A DNA stretch of 64,000 bases from Heterohyrax brucei (GCA_028571685.1 CM053148.1:84838001-84902000), one strand, 5' to 3'. Positions 45,301 to 55,974 are shown, counted from the stretch's first letter. Notes: generated from the letters alone by a model not told the origin. Program-made: numbers and translations.

Positions 45301-48300
45301 ATACTTTTAAAGCTTTCTCCTTTAAATAAAGAGGCCTGGTACTCCTTCGAAATGACATGCTACATTGTAATAGAGTTGCTTTTGGCCATCTTTGAAACTC
45401 TCCCATATGAACATGGGGAATGCATACTACCTTCCCCAGCTGTAGTAAAATCTTGGGACAAGGGCTGCCAGCAGAGTGTCCTGAGTCACTCTTCAAAGAC
45501 CAAGGATCCAGTCTTAAATGAGACCATCCAGCTCTGTGAGGAAGGCCCTAGGCAGGGCCAGGGTAGTTTTCAAGGGGCAGGGCCTGAAGGAATCGGCTTT
45601 GTGCATTCGTTCCAGGAGTCTCTGGGGTGCGTGCTTATGCCAACTCCGGGTACAAGGATGACCCACTCAGACCAGCAGCCTATTGCCTCACTTCTACCGC
45701 CCAAAGGAAGTAAGTTCCTGCCTCAGCCTCCAGTTGCTATCTCAAAGAAAGCCCAAGGGCTCTGAATAGACACCCAGTGGGAAGTTCTAAGCAAATTACT
45801 GCTTCTGTGGGAAGACTTGTAGGGGGATAAAGGGGAAAATTCTAAAAAAGAGACACTTGATAAAATTCTAAGAGAAAAAGACACTAAGGTGATAAAATAG
45901 CAAGATCTGGGCTGTAAGCAGTGTAGAAAACAGAGCCTGTGAAATGCTTCGCAGGAAGAATTAGGGAGTATGTACCTTGGGCAGCTTCCCAATCCACTGT
46001 CACTAAGTTGATTCTGAGTAACAGTGATCCTACAGGACAGAGTAGAATTAACCCACAGAATTTATGGGGAGTGCCCATCAAGTGCACTTAACCACTGTGC
46101 CCCCAGTTTCCTTTGACAGCTTAGGACAGACTAATTATGGCAGTGAGAAGGTCTGTAATCTGGGAAGCAGGATAGCTGCTGCAGAAAGGAGGGGAGAGCT
46201 GAAAAGGACCACTGAGTAGATTCTGCTGAGTGGAGGAAGAGCGCTGCCAACAGTTGGTGTCAGCCTCTTAAGGGGCACAGGCAGCAGAGGGCAGTGGCCT
46301 GCAGAGCAGTGATCACAAAGAAACTACCCAGGCCCTCTGGCTGCCCATGCCAGGATCACCATCACTCCCATTCCTTCTCCAACTCTGCCTTCCTCTGTTG
46401 AGAGCCCAGACAAGTGAGTTACAAAATGTAGTGCAAAGTTGCAACCAGACCTAAGAAGACATATGCAAATCTTAAAAACAAATGAGCAGAAATAGAAGGA
46501 GGTCCCTTGCTCACTTTCCTCTAAGGAACACCACTGATGTGAAAAAGAATGGGGTTGCCAATTCTCTCAGCTCAAAAAGTTGCACCCCAGTGTTGTCAGG
46601 GGCTCTAGAGATGGCTGTGACTCATAACAGCAGAACAGAACACTGCCCAGTCCTGTGCCAGGACCACAATCACTATACGTAAACCCATTCTTTCAGCTAC
46701 TAAGTCAGTCCTTCCTGTTGGGGTTTTCCTCTTTTTCATTGACCCTCTAATAAGCATGATGTCGTTCACCAGGGATGGATCCCTCCTGACATGTCCAAAA
46801 CACGTAAGATGTTTCACCCTAATCTGTAAGAAAGGGTTAGTTGTCTGTGTTCTCTCTATTATTGGACTGTCTAAAAGGATACTGAATGGTTTAAAGTTTG
46901 TAAAAGTGTGCATCAGGGCTGTCTCTTTTCATTATACTTATTCAAACTATGCTGAGCAAGAAGCTGAACAATAAGAAGAAGAAATGAGTATCGGGATTAG
47001 AGTAAGACTCATTAAAAACCTGTTTTAGGCAAATGATACAATCTTGCGAGCTGGAAGTGAAGAGGACTTGGAGCACTTAATGATAAACATCAAAGACCAG
47101 CATGGATTGCTTCTCAACATAAAGAAAACACAAGTTCTCAAAACTGGAACAATAAGCAATATTGTGAAAAGCAGACAAAAGACTGAGATTCTCAAAGATT
47201 TCATTTTAGTTGGATCCACAGTCAACACCCATAGAAGCTGCAGTCAAGAAATCAAGAGACCCATTGCACTGGATAAATCTACTGCAAAAGACCTCTCTTC
47301 AACAGGGAAAAGTAAAGATGTCTCTTTGAAGACAATGGTGGGCCTGACCCAAACCATAGTATTTTCAATCACATTATATGCACTCAAATGTTGGACAATG
47401 AAAAAAGACTAAAGAATTAATGCTTTTGAGTTGTGGTGTTGGCCAGAAATATTGAATATATCGTGGACTACTGAAAGCAAGAACAGATCAGTCCTAGAAG
47501 AGGTACAGACAGAACACTCCTTAGAAGCAAGGAAGGCCAGACTGCCACGTATATACTTTGGATGTGTTGCCAGCAGGGACCACTCCTGGGAGAAGTACAT
47601 CATGCTTGGTCAAGTACAAGGTCAGCAGAAAAGAAGAAAGAACAAAAAGAGGGATTGACACTATGGCTGCAACCACGGGCCCAAGCATAACATCCATTGT
47701 GAGCATGGCCCAGGACCGGGCAGCCTTTCCTTCTGTAGGATATGTGTCGCTATGCGCTTGAACAGATTCCACGGCACCTAAAAACAAAAGCATCTTGTGA
47801 TTATTTATTATTTCAGCAACTGGAATTACTTTTTCTAGCAGGATTTGATAAACTCACTCTTGAGTTCACCACCCTGAAACACAAACCGCATTATTGGCTT
47901 CCAGGTCACTGTCCCTTTGGCAGACACATGCATACTCACGACAGCCGACAATTGTTTAGCCACAAGGTGCTTCAGATAGAGAAAGCAGGGACAGTGAGAA
48001 ATGAAAAGAGAAGACAGAAAAACTCTTCTCAGGCTGGTACCTGTTGGTTGGCTTGGGCGCCCTGGCTCCCAGCCTTGCTGTGACCTGTGAGCCCAGGATC
48101 TCTTGGAAGCCCTGGTTGCATCGGCCAGTGCAGGGCACTTAGGGCTTTTACTGTCGCCCATGCGCCTCCTCCGCAGGACATGGAATTGCAGTCGCTTCGA
48201 CTGCTCCTCCTTCACTTCCAAGGGGACAAGGGACTCCGTGTGGTTGTCTGGTGCAGGCTGGATGAAGAAGGTCTGGTCCTGCAGGTGAAAGACTCCGCGC

Positions 48301-48695
48301 ACGCCCTTGCAGAGATTGAGGGTCGCGGCCGAGTTTGGGTCTCGGTTAACAGCCCCAGAGTAGAAACAGCGCGTCAGGTCCTCAACAGGCTCTGGGTGCA
48401 GCGCCTTGGCCTCCGGTCTGCGCCCCACTGTCTGAAGTGTGAAGCCTGGAGCTAAAAAGCTGTGGTCAGGCAGCAACTTCAAGCGCAGTTGGAGACCAAA
48501 GGCATCCAGGCTAAGGAGCACGGTCTCCTTTCTCCGAGCGCGTTCCAGCACCGGCTGCACCAATTCCTCATTCTTCTCAGCCGAGAGCACCCGGGCGCAG
48601 GGCGCCTCCAGCAGGGCTGCAGCTGTTGCGAGCAGCAGCAACAGGCGCACAGGCTGTGAACTCCGGGGCCACCATACCTGCTCCGTCTTCCCCAT
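42159..48695 (-). CDS. ADAMTS1-like copy A: 649-codon open frame over exons 1-7
   Basis: Joining 48695-48041, 45137-44791, 44528-44396, 43823-43656, 43210-42930, 42621-42435 and 42334-42159 gives 1947 nt with no stop. Every junction has GT/AG and the phase expected for ADAMTS1. By family knowledge, ADAMTS1 is a secreted, furin-activated zinc protease that cuts aggrecan and versican in the extracellular matrix. Seen here: signal peptide, prodomain, [12 protein letters not shown] zinc site with a following Met, eight disintegrin-region cysteines, an intact TSP1 repeat (CSRTCGGG) and half of the Cys-rich region. The next codons are Val then stop in exon 8, so the product would be about 650 aa against about 967 in human ADAMTS1, lacking spacer and C-terminal repeats. 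A TATA box is kept. It could be a young pseudogene, or a truncated protease gene. The initiator at 48695 is the ATG equivalent to the family's internal MGN; longer readings begin only at GTG. Confidence 0.7.
42435..42621 (-). CDS. Copy A exon 6 (first thrombospondin repeat)
   Basis: [20 protein letters not shown], then [20 protein letters not shown] and SCNIESCP. All six repeat cysteines and the WxxWxxW run are present. Acceptor 'catgtag', donor 'G|GTGAGT'. The frame tool missed it because the exon is open but carries no start; the longer shadow frame 42354-42635 is not the coding one. The exon matches its copy B counterpart at 11405-11588, which has a stop. Confidence 0.88.
42930..43210 (-). 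CDS. Copy A exon 5 (disintegrin-like region)
   Basis: [15 protein letters not shown]..., [33 protein letters not shown] and [16 protein letters not shown] end at a 'gtgagt' donor. All eight cysteines of the region line up with ADAMTS1. The N-glycosylation-type NKT of the family is DKT here. One codon shorter than the family at the 3' end. Confidence 0.9.
43656..43823 (-). CDS. Copy A exon 4 (second half of zinc motif, Met-turn)
   Basis: With the last base of exon 3 it completes [13 protein letters not shown]. It continues [20 protein letters not shown] and [21 protein letters not shown]. All zinc ligands and the catalytic Glu are kept. 'cttag' acceptor, 'g|gtaag' donor. Confidence 0.92.
43990..44195 (-). 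mobile_element. AfroSINE in copy A intron 3 (shared with copy B)
   Basis: 'gtcattgagtagactgcaac', 'tggggtttccaaggctgtga' and 'gaagccaagtgcttcatcat'. Equivalent to 12975-13165. Confidence 0.82.
44396..44528 (-). CDS. Copy A exon 3 (first half of zinc motif)
   Basis: Reads [35 protein letters not shown] and AAFTIAHEL(G). The length equals the family exon. The second Cys of the family (position 8 of the exon) is Arg, while position 5 has become Cys. Acceptor 'cctag', donor 'g|gtaagt'. Confidence 0.9.
44791..45137 (-). CDS. Copy A exon 2 (activation site and catalytic domain)
   Basis: Starts (G)[18 protein letters not shown] and continues [54 protein letters not shown] and [13 protein letters not shown]. 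The family furin site RKKR|FVSS has become [11 protein letters not shown], leaving only a minimal R-x-x-R. No stops. 'ccttacag' acceptor, 'ag|gtgagc' donor. Confidence 0.92.
45138..46589 (-). other. Copy A intron 1, part nearest exon 2
   Basis: No gene. It matches copy B 18005-19950 ('aagaatgggattattagtta'-type text, 'cctctgttgagagcccagac' versus 'ctgtcttcagaggaaggcag') and copy D 5119-5255. It contains a reverse AfroSINE at 45985-46115. Confidence 0.8.
45985..46115 (-). mobile_element. AfroSINE in copy A intron 1
   Basis: 'ccactgtcactaagttgatt', 'gtgatcctacaggacagagt' and 'gcacttaaccactgtgcccc'. Not in copy B, which has a short element at the same site. Confidence 0.88.
46590..47770. mobile_element. 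RTE/BovB LINE with 5' inversion, copy A intron 1
   Basis: 46590-46870 is RTE on the minus strand ('ctttttcattgaccctctaa'). 46870-47770 is RTE on the plus strand, with frame 47044-47412 giving '[20 protein letters not shown]' and then [13 protein letters not shown]. Same structure as B and C. Confidence 0.88.
48041..48695 (-). CDS. Copy A exon 1 (signal peptide and prodomain)
   Basis: [13 protein letters not shown], then the hydrophobic [19 protein letters not shown], then [75 protein letters not shown] and [11 protein letters not shown]. The polybasic RRRR is a second possible proprotein-convertase site. The cysteine-switch segment is KCPALADA rather than CGVVDDE. Donor 'acag|gtacc'. In frame without stops. 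Confidence 0.92.
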
Positions 48696-49270
48696 GTCGC
48701 TTGCTAGCGAGACAGCGTCTTCAGGAACCTGTGTAGGCGGCTCTCTGTGTTCCAGTTCCAGGAGACACTGCCCACTGCAACACACAGAACAAAGCGATAC
48801 CGTCTGAGCCGTGAGCACGAAGCCTCAGGCTCTGGATTGTTAAAGTTATCAACTACTATTACTCTTTGGGAAACACCGATCGGCTAGTGGTTAGGCACTG
48901 TGTCTGCGAACCAAATGGTGAGACATTTGAATCCACCAGTGCTCCTTGGAAACCCTATGGGGCAGTTCTAGGCTGTCCTATACGGTTGCCAAGAGTCAGA
49001 AACCATTGACAGCAATGAGTATGATCCTTTGAAACTGCGTGCCAAGCCGGTGAGCCGAGGCCCTCCAACTCTGCCTGCGGGGGGGACTTCTTTCAGTGCA
49101 GAGTTGGAGGCACCTTGCGGGGCGGCTGGCTAGGATAGGTGTCCAGCAGTTTGCTCCTACCTTACCGCTGTGCCTTGGTGTTGCTGCCTCTGCAGGGCCC
49201 TGACCCCTCAGCCTCAGTGGAGTCACAGAGCTTCCAGAGGAGTGCAATCAATGGGCAGTCCGTGCCTTCC
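48696..49270 (-). promoter_or_regulatory. Copy A presumed 5' untranslated leader
   Basis: From about 25-30 bp past the TATA box to the ATG. It includes an AfroSINE (48873-49012), so a transcript from this promoter would carry SINE sequence in its leader unless spliced out. Homologous leaders exist in B (22136-23217) and C (28816-29436). Confidence 0.6.
48873..49012 (+). mobile_element. AfroSINE in the copy A leader (shared with B and C)
   Basis: 'cggctagtggttaggcactg', 'gcgaaccaaatggtgagaca', 'gctccttggaaaccctatgg' and 'gttgccaagagtcagaaacc'. Antisense to the gene. Confidence 0.9.
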
Positions 49271-49277
49271 TTATATA
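49271..49277 (-). promoter_or_regulatory. TATA box of copy A
   Basis: TATATAAGGAAGGCACGG on the minus strand, 576 bp before the ATG, with GC-rich sequence and a CCCCGCCC-like site upstream ('actccgcccct' at about 49343). Confidence 0.7.
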
Positions 49278-51399
49278 GTACCGGGATGGGTTTCGCCCCA
49301 CCCCCTCTCTCCTCCTTTCTGGTGACATCCGAATACCTGAAAACTCCGCCCCTCATGCTGCTTGTTTGTAAACCTTGCTCATTGCTGTGGGCACAGGCAG
49401 GGAGCGGGTAATCTAGGCACTGGATCCTAACCACCTGCTTGGCAATCTTGGGGAAGAGGGCCGAAGGGACCCACGATCAGTACTTTGCGTGGCTGGGGCT
49501 CCTAAGTCGAGAAGGTTCTGCCATCCATTATGGCCGCCCCTCCACCTGTTTCTGTGGCCATGCCCCTTTCTCTAGGCACCCTTAATGCAAGTGGGACTTT
49601 AGAGTGCCTGGAGGCTTCTTCCTAGGAGGGAGGAACACGGTGCAGAACTAAGTCCTTTCTCCAGTGTTTCCCTGGTTGGAGGGCTGTCCCTGCACCTGCC
49701 TGCCACCCTACAGCACCTTCCTTTCCAACAGAGGAGAGGGACCAGGTTTATGGTTTCAAAATCGTGCAGAATTGAGAATATCATCTAGCTAATCCATCCT
49801 CCTTGATTGAGAGACATGGGATGCAACCTCAAAGCGGTGCTTTGTCCAAAATGTCACGGCCAGAGTCAAATTACAAGAGAAATGAATGTCACTCTACCAG
49901 TGTAAATGAGTTATTTTTTAGAACTGTAACAGATCTGATTGTTTGATAGCTAAGTGTATTGCCAGACTTGCTATTAATGTCCTTTCCAATTATTTTATTT
50001 CACTTGCATTCTCAATAGGAAATTTCTGACAATATAATATTTGCGTCTTACAAGGTTAAGAGCCCTTAGTAACTCTTTCTCAATCCTCAAGGTAGCTGTG
50101 GTTCACAAGAAATAATCTGCAGTATAGTTTTCCTAAAAATTCAAGTCTGAAATCTGCAAGTATTTTCTTTTCCAGTCATGTTTAATACGTTACTAAATTT
50201 CCTCCTACACTTTTAGATCATGGAAAATAATTTTCAATATTGCAAATTTAAGTGTGTTTTGTGTCTATCAAAGAATAATGAAAATGCCATGGACAACTAC
50301 AATTTAACCATGTAGCTCTAATCACTTAAACCAAAAGCAATTAAACATAAAAAGAAAGGAAACCTGTCTCTAATGAGATAATCCTGTCATGTACTTTCTT
50401 TCTGTCTTCTGTAATTCAAAGACAAAAATCATAAATGTTGCAATACACAAAAACAAATTGAAGAATCATTCAAAATTCAAAAACTATTTTTACATACCTA
50501 CATTAGGTTTGGCATATGTTATTAATTTACTAGAGATACTGAAGTTCAGTGATTTTCTTGTTTTAGACAGTGTCTTCAGAGAGACAAAATAACCTGGAGC
50601 AGGGGAAAAACGGGAAAATGTTCTCTTACCAGGTGGTGGAAAAGGATAGAGTTTAAAATTACTTGAAGGACTAGCACTTTGTGCAATTTTTTTTGTCCCT
50701 AATACAACTAACAGCTACAGCTAACAGCTGCAGATGGCTTGATAACCATCACTAACTTGCCTGTCACATGGGTGAGCTCTCTTGGATGAAATTCTTCAAA
50801 CTCAAATTCTAGTTGTTTCAGCTGAAGCTTCATGGTGCCTAGAGAAGCACTTTCAACCAAACCTGGTATGAATTGAAAATCTCTTAGTCAATAAATGATG
50901 GTTGAGGCTTTAAGCCGTTATGTTTCGGGGTGTCTTGTTTGCAGTAATAGGTAACCAATATTTCCTGTTAAAGCAGGTATTTATGACAATTTGTGTTCTG
51001 AGTATTTCTCATGAATTCAAACTCTTCTGGCAACAATGTGTTGGCAAATACTACAATATTCTAAATGTATTTGTACAGAAAGTGGCAAGTGAAAACCTTA
51101 TGAACAGTGTCAGAACACAGTTTGTGATAGTGGTTGAAGATGAGACCCTGGAGTCCAAGGCACTCAAATGCAGCTGGAGAAGAGCTACTTCCTCAAAGTA
51201 AAGTGACCTTAATGACATGAATGGAGGAAAGCTTTGGACCTGAGTTTGCTGGTGTGGCATGACTGAAAATGAGAAAAAACAGCCACAAACATCTACTAAT
51301 GATCAAAATGTGGAATGTATGAAGCATGAATCTAGGAAAATTCAAAGTTGTCAAAAATTAAATGGGACACATACAGACTGATATCATAGGTATTGACAA

Positions 51400-52690
51400 G
51401 TTGACATAGACTTATGTTGGCCATTTTTAATAGACAATTTTATATGGTCTTCTATGCCATGAATAATAAATTGAAGATGAATGGTATCATATTCATCATT
51501 CAAAAGGACGTTTCAAGATCTTTCCTGAAGTACAGGGCTATCAGTAATAGGGGAAAATCAACACACCTTCAAAGAAAATCAAATAATGAGACTATTATTC
51601 TAATTCATGCAATGGCCAAAGATAAAGGAATTGACAATTTTTATCAATGTCTTTATTCTGAAGACAGGCAATCAGGATGCATTGATAATTACTGGTGATT
51701 AGAATTTAAAATATGGAAACGAAGAAGGATTATTCGATGGAAAATTTGGTGACAGAAATAGCACCATAGAGTGCATGATAGAATTTTGGAAGACCAGGGA
51801 CTTATTCACCAAAAAATACAGTTTTTTAACAGCATAAATGCGAACTATGTACATGGACATGGCCCTTTGGAGAACACGTGGGTCAAATAGACTACAAGTG
51901 TGGAAAAAGATGACGAAGAATATCAAATCACAATAAGGCCAGGGTAAAATAGGACATCAGTTGCTCATATGCAAACTCAGAGTAAAGTGGAAGAAAATTA
52001 AAACAAGTCCACAAGAGCCGAAGTATAACCTTAAAAATATCTCACCTGAATTTAGATTATGTCTGAAGAATAGATTTGACACATTGAACATTAGTGATAG
52101 AAGACTACATAAGTTGTAAGATGTCATCAAGGATATCACATATGAAGAAAGCAAATAATCATTAAAAACACAGTGAAACAGAGAGAACCAAAATAGATGT
52201 CAGAGGATACTCCGTAATTAGCTCATGAACGTAGAGTAGCTAAAGTGAAAAACATAAGTGAACACATAAAAGTGCCGAAGAAAGCATTTCAAAGGGTGGC
52301 TCAAGAAGGCAAGGTAAAATAATGTAATGAAATGTGCGAAGACCTGGAGTTAGAAAACCAAAAGGGAAGAACGTGTTCTTCATTTCTCAAGGTTAAAAAA
52401 AAAAAAAAACAGAAAGAAAAATAAAAACCAAACCCCAAGGTGTGATACTGAAGGATTCTGTGAGCAAACTACTGAACAACACAGGAGTCATCAAAAGAAT
52501 ATGGAAGTTATACAGAGTTAGGGAACCCCAAAAGAAGTGTAACTACTTCAGGAGGTAGCATGTGATCAAAAACTCCTGGTATTGCAGAAACAAGTATAAA
52601 GCTATGCTAAAGACACTGACCAAAAAACAGGCTCCAGGATGTGACTGAATACCCGTTGAAATGTTCCAACAAATGGGTGAAGTTTCTGAT
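51400..52690 (+). mobile_element. RTE/BovB LINE fragment, endonuclease end and linker
   Basis: Pieces resemble the RTE endonuclease end ('GDRNSTIECMIEFWKTRDLF', 'YTWTWP'-like at 51850, 'LLICKLRVKWKKIK') and the linker before RT ('IPVEMFQQMGE'). Many stops. Ends with a poly(A)-like run at 52398 inside. It splits the A flank at about 51400/52650. Confidence 0.75.
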
Positions 52691-52880
52691 GAGGTTACCT
52701 GCACGCAGGGCAATGCTTGCTGCCTTCATCTACTATAACATTCTCTCCTCTAACAACTCAGTTCATGATGCATTTCATTCAATCAATAAAGGGGTGAGTT
52801 TGTACAAAACTAAAATTCTGAGATCTCATCTGGTTCATCACTTCCTGATTTTTTTAATTTATCTTTGTCATTAATTATAG

Positions 52881-52983
52881 CCAAGCCAGCCAAGTGCCAT
52901 CGAGTCGGATCCGACTCATGGCGACCCTAGGGGCCAGGGTAGAACTGACCCCCAGAGTATTCAAGGAGTGCCTGGTGGATTTG
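52881..52983 (+). mobile_element. SINE-tail element, long form, with target-site duplication
   Basis: Core 'gccatcGAGTCGGATCCGACTC', then 'atggcgaccctaggggccag', 'gtagaactgacccccagag' and 'agtgcctggtggatttg'. Flanked by 'ttaattatag' at 52871 and 52984. It shows the full element of which the 36-60 bp copies are parts. Confidence 0.88.
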
Positions 52984-54603
52984 ATTAATTATAGTTCTCA
53001 GTTATTTGTATGTGTTTCCAAGTATTTTTTGGTACGATTTTTATCTTAACAAATTAAATATTTTCCTTAAAGTGTGGGTAAAGGTTTTTTTCCTAACATC
53101 ATCCCAAAGTACATATTACAGTACTCAAAGGAAATTCACTGTTCAGCCAATACTAGGTAAGTACTTCTGTAGCCTCTTAATCACGGGGTTAATGCTGATT
53201 TCCTTTTGGAAGCCTCCAGTCTACCTGTGTTGCACCTTTGGGCATTTAGAGTATCCTTGCTTAGTGTTTCATCTCCATTTTATTCCAAGTTGAAACCTAC
53301 TTAGCTGACCTCTTTTTTTTTTTCTATTTTTCTCTATGATTTTTTTTAAAAAAGAAACAGTTGTTCTAAGCTCATTTCTACTTCTAATATTTTGCTTGAG
53401 TTTCTGCCACACCTTCTGGAATACCACTGGCCCATCCTGATGCTACTCATTGTTTAGGGGATAGTTGAATGTCCTTTCTCTTCACAACGCCTTTCTCAGG
53501 CATTCTAATCTACAGGACTTTCTAATTGCTCTGTTGCTTGTTTTATCTCTAACCCTAGTTTGGGTGTACCAAAGCATATACTACCTTTGGATGCTATATG
53601 GTGATTTATTCTTGAAAATTAACTTCCCAAAGGAAAATGAAGGTATAGCTGATCTAAATATTTATTTTGGATAAGTTTTGAGTTCTTGTTTTCCTTCTCT
53701 AATTCAAAGCTGTTTCATGTGAACATAGTGTCTGTCAACTCAGCAGTTTCATATCCTCTTGGACAGTCATCAACCAGCTTATCTGGAATGATACTTTAGG
53801 GACCCTCCTTACAGATGCACATAAATAAAATCATAAAAGAAAGCTCATGGAAAACCCATAATCCAAGGTATTTCTTCAGCTAAGTCATGTACATCTGTTT
53901 TAATTTGGCAAAACTGTGATTCCACTCACAATTCCATTATTAACTAGTATAAATTTATTTCAGCCCTTTCTGTTTTTCACAGGAGACATTCAAATGTGTA
54001 TCATTTTGTTTGGGATTGGAACAGTGGTATGTATGATGCTTCAAGATCGCTTTCAGTTCCTATTGTGTCAGGCAACATACAAATGTCAAGTATGTCTAGT
54101 CTCTGAATCATCTTTGTTACTGGGCATGATTCTCCCAGTGAGCAGCTCATCTGCAGGATAGAAATCTCACAGTGAAGCATATCACGATGGAACAGAAGAA
54201 CTTTCCATGCAAATGCTGCTGGAATGTCCATGCTTTCACACTGTGCTTTAGGTTCTCTAAAGCATTTACTATCTAGCATGGTTTTTTTTTGTTTGTCCCA
54301 TGTACTACAGGATTTACAAATCAAACACATATTCATTTACAGTCATTATAATTGTTAAGTGAGTATTTGAAAATCCAGTAAAAATCTACCAACTCTTAAA
54401 AAGAAAACTATTAAAAATTTTAAAGTCACTGAAACCCAAAATTTTCTAGGGAAGAATGTACTATGATTTGAGAAAAGACATACAAGCTAAAACAGGGGAG
54501 CCTCAGATGGAACAATTCCCTCTTGTCACTACCCGGGAGCTCAGCATACATCATGTTTTTCAGAGACCAATAAGACAGTTTTTAATCCAGATGACCTAGC
54601 AAC

Positions 54604-54870
54604 AAAATGCTTCCAAAAAAGCAACTACCACCATAGGAATAACAATACTTGTAGAATCAATTATATATATATAAACAAATTCTTGTGGTTTTCTTTTTTC
54701 AGTGTTTAAACCATTATATATTTCCTCTTACAACTTCCAAAATATTTCCAAAAACAACAATCATCATATGAATAGCAGTACTTTATAGAATTCACTATAA
54801 AAAAAAATAAGTTCTACTATGTTTCTTTTTCCAGTTTTTAAACCTCTGTACATTTCTTCTTACAATTTGC
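54604..54870. repeat. ~135-bp tandem duplication
   Basis: 54604-54740 and 54741-54870 share order: 'tccaaaa', 'catatgaatagcagtacttt' versus 'cataggaataacaatacttg', 'tagaatcaattata' versus 'tagaattcactata', 'ttttttcagtgtttaaacc' versus 'ttttccagtttttaaacc' and 'atttcctcttacaactt' versus 'atttcttcttacaattt'. Confidence 0.8.
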
Positions 54871-55089
54871 ATCTTTTAAAAATAATCTTTTTGGAACATC
54901 ACCGTATTCTTTGCATAAATGAACCAATAGAGATAACGATGCACTTACTCCTGTGTTGGGAAAGGCATATAGCTAGTGATATTATTTTGTTTTATTTCAT
55001 TTTATTATTTGTCTAACTCTGTGAACGCTCGATTTGTTATGACTATGATTCCCTTTATTGAGAAGTTCTAGTTTTCCACCATTGAGTTC

Positions 55090-55870
55090 ACTGATCAAAA
55101 GCATTTTGCATAGATTTTATAATTCATTTTGAAGTATAAATCAAGAAAAAGAGAAACATGTAATTTTATTTAGAGACATTAACCTGCTGATGCTGAGTCA
55201 GTTCTAACTCATAGCACACCTATACGACAGAGTTGGAAATGATACATAGGCAATGGGTACTTCTAGATAGACCTACATGGAAAGACTGGTTTTCTTTTGC
55301 TATGTGAATGAGGTCATACCAAAGTAAGGTGAGTCATAAACTGAATAAGTTCTTAGCTATGAAAAGAGCACAACAGAATAGACAAAGAGGTACACATAGG
55401 GATAAGATGGACAATGGAGAAAGACAAAACTACAAGGTCAGGAAGGCTGAGGATTATTGACAAATACTAGAAGCTGAAACAAACAAGGTGGTTTCTTTGT
55501 CTAGAACCACCTTGGGTTCAGATTAACCTCCTGCACTGTGAGAAAATGACTTCTGTTCTCTAAAACCACCCACTTGTGGTATTTCTGTTGCAGTAACACT
55601 ACGTAGTGAAGATACCTTCTGAGTTGTGTCATAATTCAGGATGAGATTGGAGGCCCATTGAATTATCTGATAAATGAATCTAGAACGCCATTTGTGTCAG
55701 ATATGAACATCAATAAAAATAGAAATTATCATCCAGTGTACTAGAAAACCAAAAGAAACTTGTCTTCGGGCTTGTTCTGACACATGGTGACCCTAGAGGA
55801 GGAGAAGAACTGTCCCATACAGTTTTCAAGGAGTAGCAAGGGATTTGAGCTATTGGACTTCTGGTTAGTG
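55090..55870 (+). repeat. Segment duplicated at 62660-63060
   Basis: 'ttataattcattttgaagta' and 'atttagagacatt' match 62680-62740. 'gagttgtgtcataattcagg' and 'atgagattggaggcccat' match 62822-62860 almost letter for letter. This copy holds an extra LTR piece (55485-55612) and a reverse AfroSINE remnant (55760-55865). Confidence 0.85.
55485..55612 (+). mobile_element. MaLR-like LTR 3' piece
   Basis: 'cctgcactgtgagaaaatga', 'ccacttgtggtatttctgtt' and 'gcagtaacactacg' match the LTR ends at 1937 and 40912. Confidence 0.55.
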
Positions 55871-55974
55871 TACTAGAAGCTTTACTCACTTATAATCTGA
55901 CTTATTATCTCACTTATGTTCTTGCAAAGTAGAGCCTCATTACCACCTGCTAAGGAAACTTACAAGAAGAAGGG

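Larger units (their letters stand above)
49740..54450 (+). repeat. 5' flank of copy A, source of several paralogous segments
   Basis: Different parts match 1990-3785 (49740-50705), 28020-28330 reversed (49800-50070), 34800-35700 reversed and 37850-39050 (50700-51310), and 24800-27180 (52650-54450). No gene of its own; its short frames are not kept between copies. Confidence 0.85.

Noticed and set aside
39170-48695. Copy A as the functional, full-length ADAMTS1 orthologue
   Set aside because: Exon 8 has a frameshift and stop at its second codon, and exon 9 is decayed and holds a SINE piece. The real ADAMTS1 should lie elsewhere in the genome.
47835-48818. 327-residue open frame taken as a single-exon gene starting at 48818
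   Set aside because: The first codon is GTG, and the last ~70 residues lie past a good donor at 48041. The true reading starts at the ATG at 48695 and splices to 45137.
48873-49012. tRNA genes suggested by A/B-box-like motifs
   Set aside because: All such motifs occur inside AfroSINEs, which derive from a tRNA; no cloverleaf-sized intact tRNA gene was seen.
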